From Bacillota bacterium (lineage in GTDB: Bacteria; Bacillota; UBA994; UBA5500): DNA of 49,039 nt. Positions 33,431 to 41,287 of the stretch are shown piece by piece (within the stretch, counting starts at the first letter, position 1; each line of letters opens with the position of its first letter). The notes under the pieces were generated by a model. It ran no database searches and was not told the origin of the DNA. It was given only the letters and a program-made list of their open reading frames with translations. Both the position numbers and the translations under genes were made by a program. The stretch covers positions 72,084-121,122 of the forward strand of contig JAKOXL010000001.1 in assembly GCA_029781045.1 (NCBI GenBank). The letters run 5' to 3'.

Positions 33431-35209
33431 ATGCGTAGTATTCAGTGGCGTATAGTAGTTATTCATGTGTTGTTGGTCGTTTTGGCCATGGTGTTGATCA
33501 GTGTCTATCTGCTCAACCGCTGGCAGGACTATTACATCAATCTTTTTGAACACGATCTGGAACTAAAGGGACGTCTGCTGCGCGACCAGGATCTCCTCAA
33601 CGATAGCGACCTCATTGAAGCCGCCGCCGTCTTAGGCTTTGATGACGAACAAGGATCCAATCTAGTTCTGCTCAACAAGTCTATGCAGGCCATCGTTGCC
33701 TACGGCCCCGATATCGGGATTAAGCCGGGCAGTAGCCTAGTGGAGAATAAACCGGTGGGCGATCTGCTCTCCCAGCCCGAGGAAGAAGGCCCCTTCGTCG
33801 GTCTTTACTATCAGGGAGGCGTGGAATACCTGACCATGGCCATTCGCGCCGGCGGCCATGTGGAGGGGCAAGATATCGGCGCCATTTTCCTGCTTCAACC
33901 CCTTAGCGGTGTCTATAGCATTCTGCGTGACATCCAAGGAACCTTACTCAACGCCACGGTGCTGGCCGTTGTGGTCATCATTGTTTTAGGCCTGGCCCTA
34001 GCCCGCACCATCACCAAACCCATCCTGGAGATTACCTCCCAAGCAGAAAAGCTGGCGGCCGGCGACTTCGACATCAGTGTACGGGTGCGCTCCCGCGATG
34101 AGATAGGACGCCTGGCGGAAGTGTTCAATTATCTAACGAAAGAACTGCGACAAAGCCTCAATGCCATGGCCAATGAGAAGGGCAAGCTGGAGGCTATCTT
34201 GGCTTACATGTCTAACGGGGTAATCGCCTTTGATTCCGAAGGTAGACTGATGCATATTAACCCGACGGCCTTAGAGCTCCTTTCTCTGCCGTCAGAGGCT
34301 ACTGCCGATGAGGTGCTGGCCAAGCTCAACCTGGGCAGTGCCAACGACATACTGCATTTGGCTCCCGCTAACCTGGAGCTGACCTTTACCGAGCCCAAGA
34401 ACACCGTATTGCGTGCCTATTTGGCTCCCGTTATGAGCCATAGCGAGCAGATGACTGGTGTGGTGGTGGTGTTGCAGGATATGACCGAGCAGTCTAGGTT
34501 AGATCAGATGCGGCGCGATTTCGTGGCCAATGTCTCCCACGAGTTGCGCACGCCCCTTACCACCATCAAGAGCTATGTGGAAACCCTCTTGGATGGTGCC
34601 ATTAGTGACCAAGAGTTGGCTCTGCGCTTTTTGGGCGTGGTTAACGAAGAAAGCGACCGCATGGCCCGTTTGGTCAGCGACCTGCTCACCCTATCTACCC
34701 TAGATAATCTCAAAGTCCGCCAGAAGCACGCGGTCTATTTGGACGAGCTGGCTCTGGAAGTGGCTAATCGCCTGGCGGTGGCGGCACAGCAGAAGGACTT
34801 GCATCTGGAGATTTCTTTACCAGAAGAAGTACCGCCCGTGCTGGCCAATAACGATGAAATCGAACAGGTTTTGGTCAACATCGTTTCCAATGCCATCAAG
34901 TTTACACCGTCCGGAGGCGATGTCTTGCTCACCGTGTATGCCGATGAGCAGAATGTGACTACCCTGGTGCGGGATACGGGTATCGGAATCCCTGCTGAAG
35001 ACTTGCCTCGCATTTTTGAGCGCTTCTACCGCGTTGATAAAGCCCGCTCCCGGCAAATGGGGGGCACTGGCTTGGGGCTAGCCATTGCCCACCAGATCAT
35101 CGAGAGTCACGGCGGACGTATATGGGCCGAGAGCGAACTGGGGCAGGGGACGGTTATCGGTTTTTCGCTGCCTATAGCCGCCGCGCGAGAGGAGGCCGGC
35201 AATGATTGA
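33431..35209 (+). CDS. walK: Sensor histidine kinase WalK
   Basis: Protein of 592 residues. Membrane helices at about 8-28 and 172-192 enclose an extracellular domain; then HAMP (about 190-245), PAS (about 250-350), HisKA with the phosphoaccepting H370 in SHELRTPLTTIKSY and HATPase with NIVSNAIKF, DTGIGIP, GGTGLGLAI. The order is that of WalK (YycG). It starts one base after the walR stop codon and overlaps yycH by eight bases, so it is coupled to both. Confidence 0.95.
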   Translation: MRSIQWRIVVIHVLLVVLAMVLISVYLLNRWQDYYINLFEHDLELKGRLLRDQDLLNDSDLIEAAAVLGFDDEQGSNLVLLNKSMQAIVAYGPDIGIKPGSSLVENKPVGDLLSQPEEEGPFVGLYYQGGVEYLTMAIRAGGHVEGQDIGAIFLLQPLSGVYSILRDIQGTLLNATVLAVVVIIVLGLALARTITKPILEITSQAEKLAAGDFDISVRVRSRDEIGRLAEVFNYLTKELRQSLNAMANEKGKLEAILAYMSNGVIAFDSEGRLMHINPTALELLSLPSEATADEVLAKLNLGSANDILHLAPANLELTFTEPKNTVLRAYLAPVMSHSEQMTGVVVVLQDMTEQSRLDQMRRDFVANVSHELRTPLTTIKSYVETLLDGAISDQELALRFLGVVNEESDRMARLVSDLLTLSTLDNLKVRQKHAVYLDELALEVANRLAVAAQQKDLHLEISLPEEVPPVLANNDEIEQVLVNIVSNAIKFTPSGGDVLLTVYADEQNVTTLVRDTGIGIPAEDLPRIFERFYRVDKARSRQMGGTGLGLAIAHQIIESHGGRIWAESELGQGTVIGFSLPIAAAREEAGND

Positions 35210-36617
35210 GCGTTTTAAGTCAATAGTGTTGCTGGCGCTAATCGCCGTTTGCGTACGACTTACCGGCCTCTACTTTGCCCGAGTTCATGCCTCCACCCCT
35301 CTTTTCATTGCGCCGGGTGAAAGTCCGCCCTTTGCCGAGGGGCCTCAGCAAGAGATTCCTTCGTCGTACATAGATCTTTTCAGCCCCCACTACATTCTGG
35401 TTCACAACAGAGAGGAGCATTATCAGGTTCGTAGCAACGATACCCAATATGCCCAGCTGTGGGAGACTCTCAAGGAGGCCATAGGTCAAGTAAAGAGTTC
35501 TGGGGAATCCACCAACCCCGAGTTGCAGGTGGTTCCCCTCAATGAATGGCAACGTCAGCTGCAATACAGTCTGGAATACCGCTTTGCTGGCCCCGCCCAA
35601 TTCCACTACTGGTGGCTGACAGCCAGCAAAGCCACTCTGCAGAAGTTCCCAGACAACGTCTATTTTAACCGTCTGCTCATACCCTTAGAGAGCGATAGCG
35701 TGTATCTGCAAAATACCTTTACGGGGCAGCGATGGAAGTGGCGATGGGCAGATACAAAGAATGGCGACCTTTTCCCAGCGCCCAGTGGGCTGGGCCTGAG
35801 TGAGACCCAACGGGCACGGGAGGCCAAGTTGGCCTCCGACTATAAACTGGTGCCCGGTAGTCAAGTCTACGCCCCGACCAGCACCATTACTCTGCCCGAG
35901 GTTTTGGCTGCCCTGCCCATTAACGAGTCTAATAAGGCGGATATCGTCAAACGCTTTTTCAGTATAGTGCCTCGCGTGCACAAGACGGAAATGCCCGGTG
36001 GCGGCTTGGTAAAAGAGACCTACATTACAGCGCGGCAGCAGGTATTGACTTTACATAATAGCGGACTCTTGGAGTACAGTGAGAAGCCGGCGACGCCATC
36101 GACCGACTCTTCCGGTCATACCACCGTTGAACAGTTTGAACAGGTCTTCAACTTCGTTCTAGGGCGAGGCGGCGGCTGGCCCAAAGGCACCATAGCCGCC
36201 GGTATGGAGCCCTTTGAGGTGGGGGAGTCCACCGGTTATCGCTTCCGTTTTCTGCAACTCTACAACGGTATACCTGTGGTGGATGTAGATCCCACCCTAG
36301 CCATAGAGGTGGTGCCCGGCGGGGTCAGGAACTATCAGCGGCTGTGTTACACTCTGCTGCAGCCCGGCTATTTTCAGTTTGAGGTGCGCAGTCTGGAAAA
36401 CGCGGTGGCACGGGCCAAGGATGAACTGGGGGGCCGTTCCATAAGTGATGTCTATTTGGCCTATTATCAACGGCCCTATTACTTAACAGAAACGGCGCCT
36501 TTCCAATCGGAGCCCATGTATATTTATCCCGTTTGGGTTATCGAGTTGGAAGATGGCCATCAAATCTATGTCCACGCCTATAAACTGCTCAACGACCCCG
36601 GGCTTATCAAACGTTAA
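35202..36617 (+). CDS. yycH: YycH (WalH) regulatory protein
   Basis: Protein of 471 residues with an N-terminal membrane helix (IVLLALIAVCVRLTGLYFA) and a large extracytoplasmic domain. In B. subtilis YycH and YycI bind WalK in the membrane and adjust its activity. The ATG lies within the end of walK with AGAGGAGGCC upstream. Assignment rests on the N-terminal anchor, length and operon position more than on residue motifs. Confidence 0.85.
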   Translation: MIERFKSIVLLALIAVCVRLTGLYFARVHASTPLFIAPGESPPFAEGPQQEIPSSYIDLFSPHYILVHNREEHYQVRSNDTQYAQLWETLKEAIGQVKSSGESTNPELQVVPLNEWQRQLQYSLEYRFAGPAQFHYWWLTASKATLQKFPDNVYFNRLLIPLESDSVYLQNTFTGQRWKWRWADTKNGDLFPAPSGLGLSETQRAREAKLASDYKLVPGSQVYAPTSTITLPEVLAALPINESNKADIVKRFFSIVPRVHKTEMPGGGLVKETYITARQQVLTLHNSGLLEYSEKPATPSTDSSGHTTVEQFEQVFNFVLGRGGGWPKGTIAAGMEPFEVGESTGYRFRFLQLYNGIPVVDVDPTLAIEVVPGGVRNYQRLCYTLLQPGYFQFEVRSLENAVARAKDELGGRSISDVYLAYYQRPYYLTETAPFQSEPMYIYPVWVIELEDGHQIYVHAYKLLNDPGLIKR

Positions 36618-36631
36618 GGGGGTGGATCATT

Positions 36632-37534
36632 TTGGATTGGCCTAAAGCTAAGAGCGTGTTAATCATTAGCTTTTTGCTGCTGGATCTCTATTTGGCCTAT
36701 CTGCTCTTCTATCAGCCAGGAGGAGGCGCTATCAAAACCACCCTCACTGATCAGGATCTAGAAGCATTAAGCGTACTTAGTCGGCATTTTAACGTGGAAC
36801 TGGCTACTCGCCCCCAGCCCATGGCGGTGCGCCCGCTGCCTCTTTTGCAAATAGATAAGGTCAGCCTGGATGAGCAACTGGCCGAGAGTCTGGCTGCCCG
36901 TTGGCTGGGCCCCGATTGGCAGGCAAGCAAGCAGGAAAATGGGCTAATCTTTACCGCTGGTCACAAATCCATTGCCTTTAGTCAGGATAGCCCCTATTTT
37001 TACTGCATAGAGTATGTTGATGCCCCCCCAGAGCCCCAGGGGCAGGGAGGGACCATTCAGGAGGCCGCTGGAGTTGCTCAGCAGTTTCTCCAGCAGCATC
37101 TGGGAGAATCAGCTCTGACTGAATACAAGGTAAACATGATGGTGGCGTCCCCCGAAGTGGAGGGCAGCTACATCATTGAAATCAGCCGAGCCTATGAAGG
37201 GGTGCCGATTTTCCTTGATTCTTACCGCCTAACGGTTACAAACGGTGTGGTGGTAGCCTTTACTGCCAAGCAGGCGGCCATTGGCGAAGCCGAGCGTGCC
37301 AAATTGCCCTTGGTTTCCGCCGAGCAAGTGGTGCGCCGATACTTGGCGCGTTTAGGTGAGCCGCAAGAGGAGAAAATCACCATTCTCGATCTCAGTCTGG
37401 GTTACGGTGTAGGAGTGGAAACTGGAGAGCGCCAAGAAATAGAGCCGGTATGGCGCTTTTACTTAGCAGGAGCAGGGGAGAGCGAGGTAATTATCCCTGC
37501 GGCCCAGGCCTATTGGGAACGTCCCGGTTATTAA
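36632..37534 (+). CDS. yycI: YycI (WalI) regulatory protein
   Basis: Protein of 300 residues beginning MDWPKAKSVLIISFLLLDLYLAYLLF, the classical YycI start of a short cytoplasmic tail and one membrane helix. The extracytoplasmic part has two similar domains (IQEAAGVAQQFLQQHLG and SAEQVVRRYLARLG). It is the partner of YycH in controlling WalK. TTG start with AAGGGGGTGG. In Bacillus the next gene is walJ (a metallo-hydrolase); it is missing here. Confidence 0.88.
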   Translation: MDWPKAKSVLIISFLLLDLYLAYLLFYQPGGGAIKTTLTDQDLEALSVLSRHFNVELATRPQPMAVRPLPLLQIDKVSLDEQLAESLAARWLGPDWQASKQENGLIFTAGHKSIAFSQDSPYFYCIEYVDAPPEPQGQGGTIQEAAGVAQQFLQQHLGESALTEYKVNMMVASPEVEGSYIIEISRAYEGVPIFLDSYRLTVTNGVVVAFTAKQAAIGEAERAKLPLVSAEQVVRRYLARLGEPQEEKITILDLSLGYGVGVETGERQEIEPVWRFYLAGAGESEVIIPAAQAYWERPGY

Positions 37535-37573
37535 GCAAATATTACGAAACAATGACAAAGAGAGAGAATTTCC

Positions 37574-37602
37574 TTGCGTTTTTTGATTCATCATGTTAAT
37601 AT
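37574..37602 (+). promoter_or_regulatory. Candidate promoter of the small-ORF leader
   Basis: TTGCGT (37574-37579), 17 bases, TAATAT (37597-37602). Moderate match, in a region after yycI with no other obvious function. Confidence 0.45.
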
Positions 37603-37641
37603 CCCTTTGGAATTAAAAGTATGGTAAAGGAGGTGGGTTAG

Positions 37642-37731
37642 ATGAGCAAAGTGCGTATGCGAATTAGTGTGGTATTGGGCAATGCTTGCTTCTATAATGA
37701 TCTACCCACCACCCGGCCAAGGCCTTTTTAG
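37642..37731 (+). CDS. Small ORF of 29 codons, possible leader peptide
   Basis: ATG with a near-perfect Shine-Dalgarno AAAGGAGGTG (37626-37635) 6 bases upstream encodes MSKVRMRISVVLGNACFYND followed by LPTTRPRPF. No family is recognised. One Cys, several Pro and Arg near the end. The codons from 37699 contain the left arm of an 11-bp inverted repeat whose right arm lies downstream, so translation would decide whether it can fold. Whether the peptide itself matters, or only its translation, is open. Confidence 0.45.
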   Translation: MSKVRMRISVVLGNACFYNDLPTTRPRPF

Positions 37732-37778
37732 CGCTAACTGGGCTTCTTTGTGCAGGGAATTCTAGCCGTGGGTAGATC
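37699..37778 (+). promoter_or_regulatory. Interleaved inverted repeats upstream of the CD3324-type gene
   Basis: GATCTACCCAC (37699-37709) is the exact reverse complement of GTGGGTAGATC (37768-37778), 58 bases apart. An alternative pairing of CTGGG (37738-37742) with CCCAG (37781-37785) is followed by GGCTTTTTGTTTT. These overlap and cannot form together cleanly. I read this as a possible attenuator, by analogy only. Confidence 0.45.
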
Positions 37779-37825
37779 GACCCAGGGCTTTTTGTTTTGC
37801 ATTTTTCCTGCAAGGAGGATCCCAA

Positions 37826-38095
37826 GTGAAGTATCAAAACGCAGAAGAAATTCTACCGGCTCGCCTGGTAGCTGAAATACAGAAATATGTGCAAGGCACC
37901 CAGCTTTATATTCCTAAGCAGGCGGGGCAGCGTATGGGATGGGGAGAGCGTAACGGTCAGCGGCGCTATTTGCGCCAACGCAATCGAGAAATTCGCCGCC
38001 GCTACCGGGAAGGCTGGAGTATTGAGCAATTGATGGGCGAGTACCATTTGGGCTATGAGAGCATCCGTAAAATCATCTATCAGCGAGATGACTAA
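37826..38095 (+). CDS. CD3324-family small helix-turn-helix-like protein
   Basis: Protein of 89 residues. The start MKYQNAEEILPARLVAEIQKYVQGTQLYIPK and the middle WGERNGQRRYLRQRNREIRRRYREGWSIEQLMGEYHLGYESIRKIIYQRDD match a clostridial family named after C. difficile CD3324. The C-terminal part WSIEQLMGEYHLGYESIRKII looks like a helix-turn-helix similar to Mor-type activators. Probably a DNA-binding regulator; no target known. GTG start with CAAGGAGG upstream. Confidence 0.78.
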   Translation: MKYQNAEEILPARLVAEIQKYVQGTQLYIPKQAGQRMGWGERNGQRRYLRQRNREIRRRYREGWSIEQLMGEYHLGYESIRKIIYQRDD

Positions 38096-38105
38096 TTTTG
38101 TTAGC

Positions 38106-38134
38106 TTGACGTCATTTTGCTATCATGCTATAAT
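38106..38134 (+). promoter_or_regulatory. Promoter of the tRNA-Gln/tRNA-Glu pair
   Basis: TTGACG (38106-38111), 17 bases, TATAAT (38129-38134), 12 bases before the tRNA. Near-consensus. Confidence 0.85.
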
Positions 38135-38146
38135 GATTCTTGCCGC

Positions 38147-38220
38147 TGGGGATTCGTCTAATGGTAGGACGGCTGACTCTGGATCAGTTAGTGGTGGTTC
38201 GAATCCATCATCCCCAGCCA
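38147..38220 (+). tRNA. tRNA-Gln (CUG)
   Basis: Acceptor TGGGGAT/ATCCCCA, anticodon stem GCTGA/TCAGT around CTCTGGA (anticodon CTG), T arm GGTTCGAATCC, encoded CCA. Confidence 0.92.
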
Positions 38221-38227
38221 TATACGT

Positions 38228-38302
38228 GGCGCATTAGTCTAGCGGTTAGGACACCGCCCTCTCAAGGCGGTAGCACGGGTTCGAGTCCCGTATGCGCTAC
38301 CA
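38228..38302 (+). tRNA. tRNA-Glu (CUC)
   Basis: Acceptor GGCGCAT with ATGCGCT, anticodon stem CCGCC/GGCGG around CTCTCAA (anticodon CTC), T arm GGTTCGAGTCC, encoded CCA. Second Glu isoacceptor in the window, reading GAG. Confidence 0.94.
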
Positions 38303-38314
38303 ACCTCTGAGATT

Positions 38315-38346
38315 AAGCCGATTGCTTTCACAATCGGCTTTTTGTT
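38315..38346 (+). terminator. Intrinsic terminator after tRNA-Glu (CUC)
   Basis: AAGCCGATTG, loop CTTTCA, CAATCGGCTT, then TTTGTTTT. Confidence 0.88.
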
Positions 38347-38369
38347 TTGCGTAGGCGCTTGCTCTAACC

Positions 38370-38424
38370 TTCAGTTAGAATTCAGATAGAAATCAGGCAT
38401 GCATATATGCGTGCATGCTATAAT
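38370..38424 (+). promoter_or_regulatory. htrA promoter region with three 11-bp direct repeats
   Basis: TTCAG at 38370 and 38381 and ATCAG at 38392 are spaced exactly 11 bp; the first two units read TTCAGTTAGAA and TTCAGATAGAA. A -10 element TATAAT lies at 38419-38424 and no good -35 hexamer is found at the right distance. GCATGCATATATGC (38397-38410) is rich in palindromes. A weak -35 with 11-bp phased repeats suggests activation by an OmpR-type regulator. Confidence 0.55.
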
Positions 38425-38457
38425 AGCAAACAGAAGGAGCATTTGGAGGTGTGCCAG

Positions 38458-39645
38458 TTGAACGAGATGTATCAGCAACCATACTATGACGGTAATCAGC
38501 ATCGCGGTTATGGCTTTGGTTATACAGCTTTAGCTATAGTTGCTCTGGCTAGTGCCCTTCTCGGCGGTATCGTAGCCAGTTACATCGGACCTGCATACCT
38601 TTTTGGTAAGTATCTACCCTGGCCTAGCACCGATAACAACTATTTGCCCGGCTATCAACTGCCTATAGCTGGTGGAGATGACCCGGCCGATCTGGCTGCC
38701 GCCGGTGTGGTCGCCGAAGTGGCCGCTAAAGTGGGTCCTGCTGTCGTTGGCATTACCAACCGCTACGTGGTACAGAGCTATTTCCGGGCCTATGAAAGCG
38801 AGGCCGTCGGCTCTGGTATAATCATAGACGCTAAAGGTTATATCGTTACCAATAATCACGTGGTAGCCGATACTCGACAGTTGACTGTAACTTTGGCTCC
38901 GGGCGTGGAAACACCAGCAACTCTGGTGGGACGGGATCCGACTACCGACCTGGCCGTCATCAAAATTGATCCCAATAGCTTACCGGAAGGCTATCGCAAT
39001 CTGACAGTGGCTCAGTTTGGCGATTCCGACAAGGTGCGGGTGGGAGAGCTAGCTATTGCTATCGGCAATCCTTTGGGCCTGCAGTTCCAGCGCTCCACTT
39101 CCGCTGGTATCATCAGTGGTCTTGATCGAGATCTGGAGATGGAAGGAATTCAGCTGAAACTGTTGCAGACCGACGCAGCCATTAACTCGGGTAACAGTGG
39201 TGGCGCCCTCTGCGATAAGAATGGATATGTGATTGGCATCAATCAGGCTAAGATTAAGCTGGAAGGTGTGGAAGGCATGGGTTTTGCCATCCCCAGCAAC
39301 ACGGCCAAGCCTATCATTGAACAGCTGATCTCTAACGGCAAAGTGGTGCGCCCCTTCCTAGGAATCACTATCGGCGCCGTGATTACGCCTCAACTCAATT
39401 CCATTTACCGCTTGGGCACCGATTATGGTCTTTACATTGAGAGTGTCAGCCCCTTGAGTCCCGCTTCCCTGGCCGGTATAAAAGCCCACGATATCCTCAT
39501 TAAGCTGGCTGGCGAAGAGGTGCGTACCTTTAACGAAATGCAACGCGTCCTCTTCTCAAAACAGGTGGGGGAAGAAGTTGAGGTAGTGGTGGTTCGCAAT
39601 GGGCAGCAATTGACTCTGAAGGCAAAACTGGCGGCAACTCCGTAG
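38458..39645 (+). CDS. htrA: HtrA-like trypsin family serine protease with PDZ domain
   Basis: Protein of 395 residues, membrane-anchored (helix about 22-44). The protease domain has the catalytic triad H134 (TNNHVVAD), D164 (TTDLAVIK) and S247 (NSGNSGGAL). A C-terminal PDZ domain (about 290-390) contains LYIESVSPLSPASLAGIKAHDILIKLAGEEV. It degrades or refolds damaged exported proteins. TTG 38458 is chosen for TTGGAGGTG upstream; ATG 38467 is an alternative. In Bacillus this gene also follows the wal operon. Confidence 0.93.
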   Translation: MNEMYQQPYYDGNQHRGYGFGYTALAIVALASALLGGIVASYIGPAYLFGKYLPWPSTDNNYLPGYQLPIAGGDDPADLAAAGVVAEVAAKVGPAVVGITNRYVVQSYFRAYESEAVGSGIIIDAKGYIVTNNHVVADTRQLTVTLAPGVETPATLVGRDPTTDLAVIKIDPNSLPEGYRNLTVAQFGDSDKVRVGELAIAIGNPLGLQFQRSTSAGIISGLDRDLEMEGIQLKLLQTDAAINSGNSGGALCDKNGYVIGINQAKIKLEGVEGMGFAIPSNTAKPIIEQLISNGKVVRPFLGITIGAVITPQLNSIYRLGTDYGLYIESVSPLSPASLAGIKAHDILIKLAGEEVRTFNEMQRVLFSKQVGEEVEVVVVRNGQQLTLKAKLAATP

Positions 39646-39647
39646 CT

Positions 39648-40127
39648 ATGCAGATCACCATTATCGCTGTTGGCAGTTTGCGCGAGAAGTATTGGCGTCA
39701 AGCCGCCCTCGAATATGAGCGGCGGCTTTTGCCCTATGTTCGACTGCGAGTGCAAGAAATTGCTCCTGAACGGGTTTATGATGAGAGTTCGGAAAGCGAA
39801 ATCGCTCAGGCCCTACAAAAGGAGGGGGCGAAGATTCGCAAAGCCATACCACCTAACCATACTCTGGTAGCTCTTGATGTGCTGGGGCGAACCATGTCGT
39901 CGCCCGAGTTGGCCCAGTGGTTGAGGCAGGAGGAAATCTACGGCCGAGGCAACGTGGCTATGCTCATCGGTGGTTCTTATGGCTTGGATCCCAGCCTGTT
40001 GGCCGAAGCCGATCTCCGGCTTTCCTTTTCGGCCTTTACCTTTCCTCATCAGCTGATGCGCATTATTCTGTTGGAGCAGCTCTATCGAGCAATGAAAATA
40101 CAACGGGGCGAAGCTTACCATAAGTAG
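39648..40127 (+). CDS. rlmH: 23S rRNA pseudouridine-1915 N3-methyltransferase RlmH
   Basis: Protein of 159 residues. MQITIIAVGSLREKYWRQAALEYERRL at the start, VALDVLGRTMSSPELAQWL, MLIGGSYGLDPSLLAEADLRLSFSAFTFPHQLMRIILLEQLYRAMKIQRGEAYHK at the end: the SPOUT fold with knot motifs and the conserved HxxxRxxLxEQxYRAxxIxxGxxYHK tail. It methylates helix 69 of 23S rRNA. Two bases separate it from htrA. Confidence 0.96.
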   Translation: MQITIIAVGSLREKYWRQAALEYERRLLPYVRLRVQEIAPERVYDESSESEIAQALQKEGAKIRKAIPPNHTLVALDVLGRTMSSPELAQWLRQEEIYGRGNVAMLIGGSYGLDPSLLAEADLRLSFSAFTFPHQLMRIILLEQLYRAMKIQRGEAYHK

Positions 40128-40150
40128 GGCCCCAGAAGAGGTGAAAGCAG

Positions 40151-40450
40151 ATTTATACTAGAGCAATCCTGGGTCTGGTGGTTTTCGTCTTAGGGGGCGC
40201 CTCCCTGTCCTTGGCTATTTTCCCCAAGCGCGCCCGGCAACGGGTCCAAGAGGACAAGAACATCAAGAACAAACGGCAGGCTTTACGCTTCCTGCGTACC
40301 AAGATGGCTGTTAACGGGGCCCTGTTGGTGCTCCTAGGAGTTTTGCTATGTTCCCGTTGGGCTTCCAACTACCTAGTAGGGACTGTGGCTATCGTTTTAC
40401 TCTTCTTTAGCTACTACACGGAGCGCCGCGTAAAGAAAAGCACCCAATAG
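40151..40450 (+). CDS. Small two-helix membrane protein, possible ATT start
   Basis: About 99 residues with a first hydrophobic segment TRAILGLVVFVLGGASLSLAI and a second, NGALLVLLGVLLC, running into a third (LVGTVAIVLLFFSYY). Between them lies a basic loop. The only ATG/GTG/TTG in frame with the gene is the GTG at 40178, which would cut off part of helix one and has no ribosome site. AGAGGTGA (40137-40144) sits 6 bases before ATT 40151, so I prefer an ATT start. Family not recognised. Confidence 0.5.
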   Translation: MYTRAILGLVVFVLGGASLSLAIFPKRARQRVQEDKNIKNKRQALRFLRTKMAVNGALLVLLGVLLCSRWASNYLVGTVAIVLLFFSYYTERRVKKSTQ

Positions 40451-40549
40451 CTATCTGCACGTTACAACATATTTCCCGGGCAATTAAAGGTATCGCATGC
40501 CGTTTTGTCGAATAAATCCAGAAAATATCTGGGAGCAAGGAGGGATACG

Positions 40550-41287
40550 GTGTTCTGGTGGATAGTCATTAGTGCCCCTCTCTTGCTGTTGGTCATCATC
40601 CTTTGCCTACCGTTTTCTATTATATTGTCAGTAAACAGCCAGCCCAGTTTGGTAATGGAGGCTAAGGTTAGGTGGGCATTGTGGCAGATTAAGACCCTTC
40701 GTTTCGACGCAGCAGCACCTCATGCCGCCACCCCATCCAAAAAGACGGCGGCCCCCAAGTCGTCTTCCCCGGCGACCGTAAAGACGAAACCGACTACCGT
40801 ATCTCATCGGGGCCCATCTAGCTCCCAGACGGTGGCTGAAGAGAGACAGAAGGAGCGTTTGCCTCTGTCGGGTGCAGCTATCTATCGGTTATTCAAGAAG
40901 TATTTTCCCCGTTTCTGGCGGGCCCTGCATTGGCGCTGTCTACGGGGCGACCTTCGTTTAGTTGTTACCGACCCGGCCACTTATGGTTGGATATGGGCTC
41001 TCTTGGGCGCCCTAAACTGGCCCCAGCCACCTATTCGCCTACAGGTGGAACTAGCCCACCAGTCGGACTTTCAGGCCCATGCTAGCTGGAGACTGCGTCT
41101 ATTTCCTATTCAGTGGCTGGGGTTAGCCTCTAGTATTGCCTGGGAACCGGTTGTGCGTCCTTTGTGGCAAGGTAGATTGCGGAAGAAAGGAGAGAGTAAG
41201 CGTGTCAGACCCCAATCAGTTCTTCGACCAGCTGGAAAACCTTATATCCAGCAAGACCGTTATCGGCGATCCTATTACGGTGGGTGA
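40550..41287 (+). CDS. DUF2953 domain-containing protein
   Basis: Protein of 245 residues: N-terminal membrane helix (FWWIVISAPLLLLVIILCLPFSII), a Ser/Thr/Pro-rich linker (about 60-105), then a conserved region (GDLRLVVTDPATYGWIWALLGALN and LRLFPIQWLG). This fits DUF2953, typically found directly upstream of ytfJ in spore formers. GTG 40550 has AAGGAGGG 7 bases upstream, and I reject the TTG at 40505. Its 3' end overlaps ytfJ by 86 bases in another frame. Confidence 0.75.
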   Translation: MFWWIVISAPLLLLVIILCLPFSIILSVNSQPSLVMEAKVRWALWQIKTLRFDAAAPHAATPSKKTAAPKSSSPATVKTKPTTVSHRGPSSSQTVAEERQKERLPLSGAAIYRLFKKYFPRFWRALHWRCLRGDLRLVVTDPATYGWIWALLGALNWPQPPIRLQVELAHQSDFQAHASWRLRLFPIQWLGLASSIAWEPVVRPLWQGRLRKKGESKRVRPQSVLRPAGKPYIQQDRYRRSYYGG

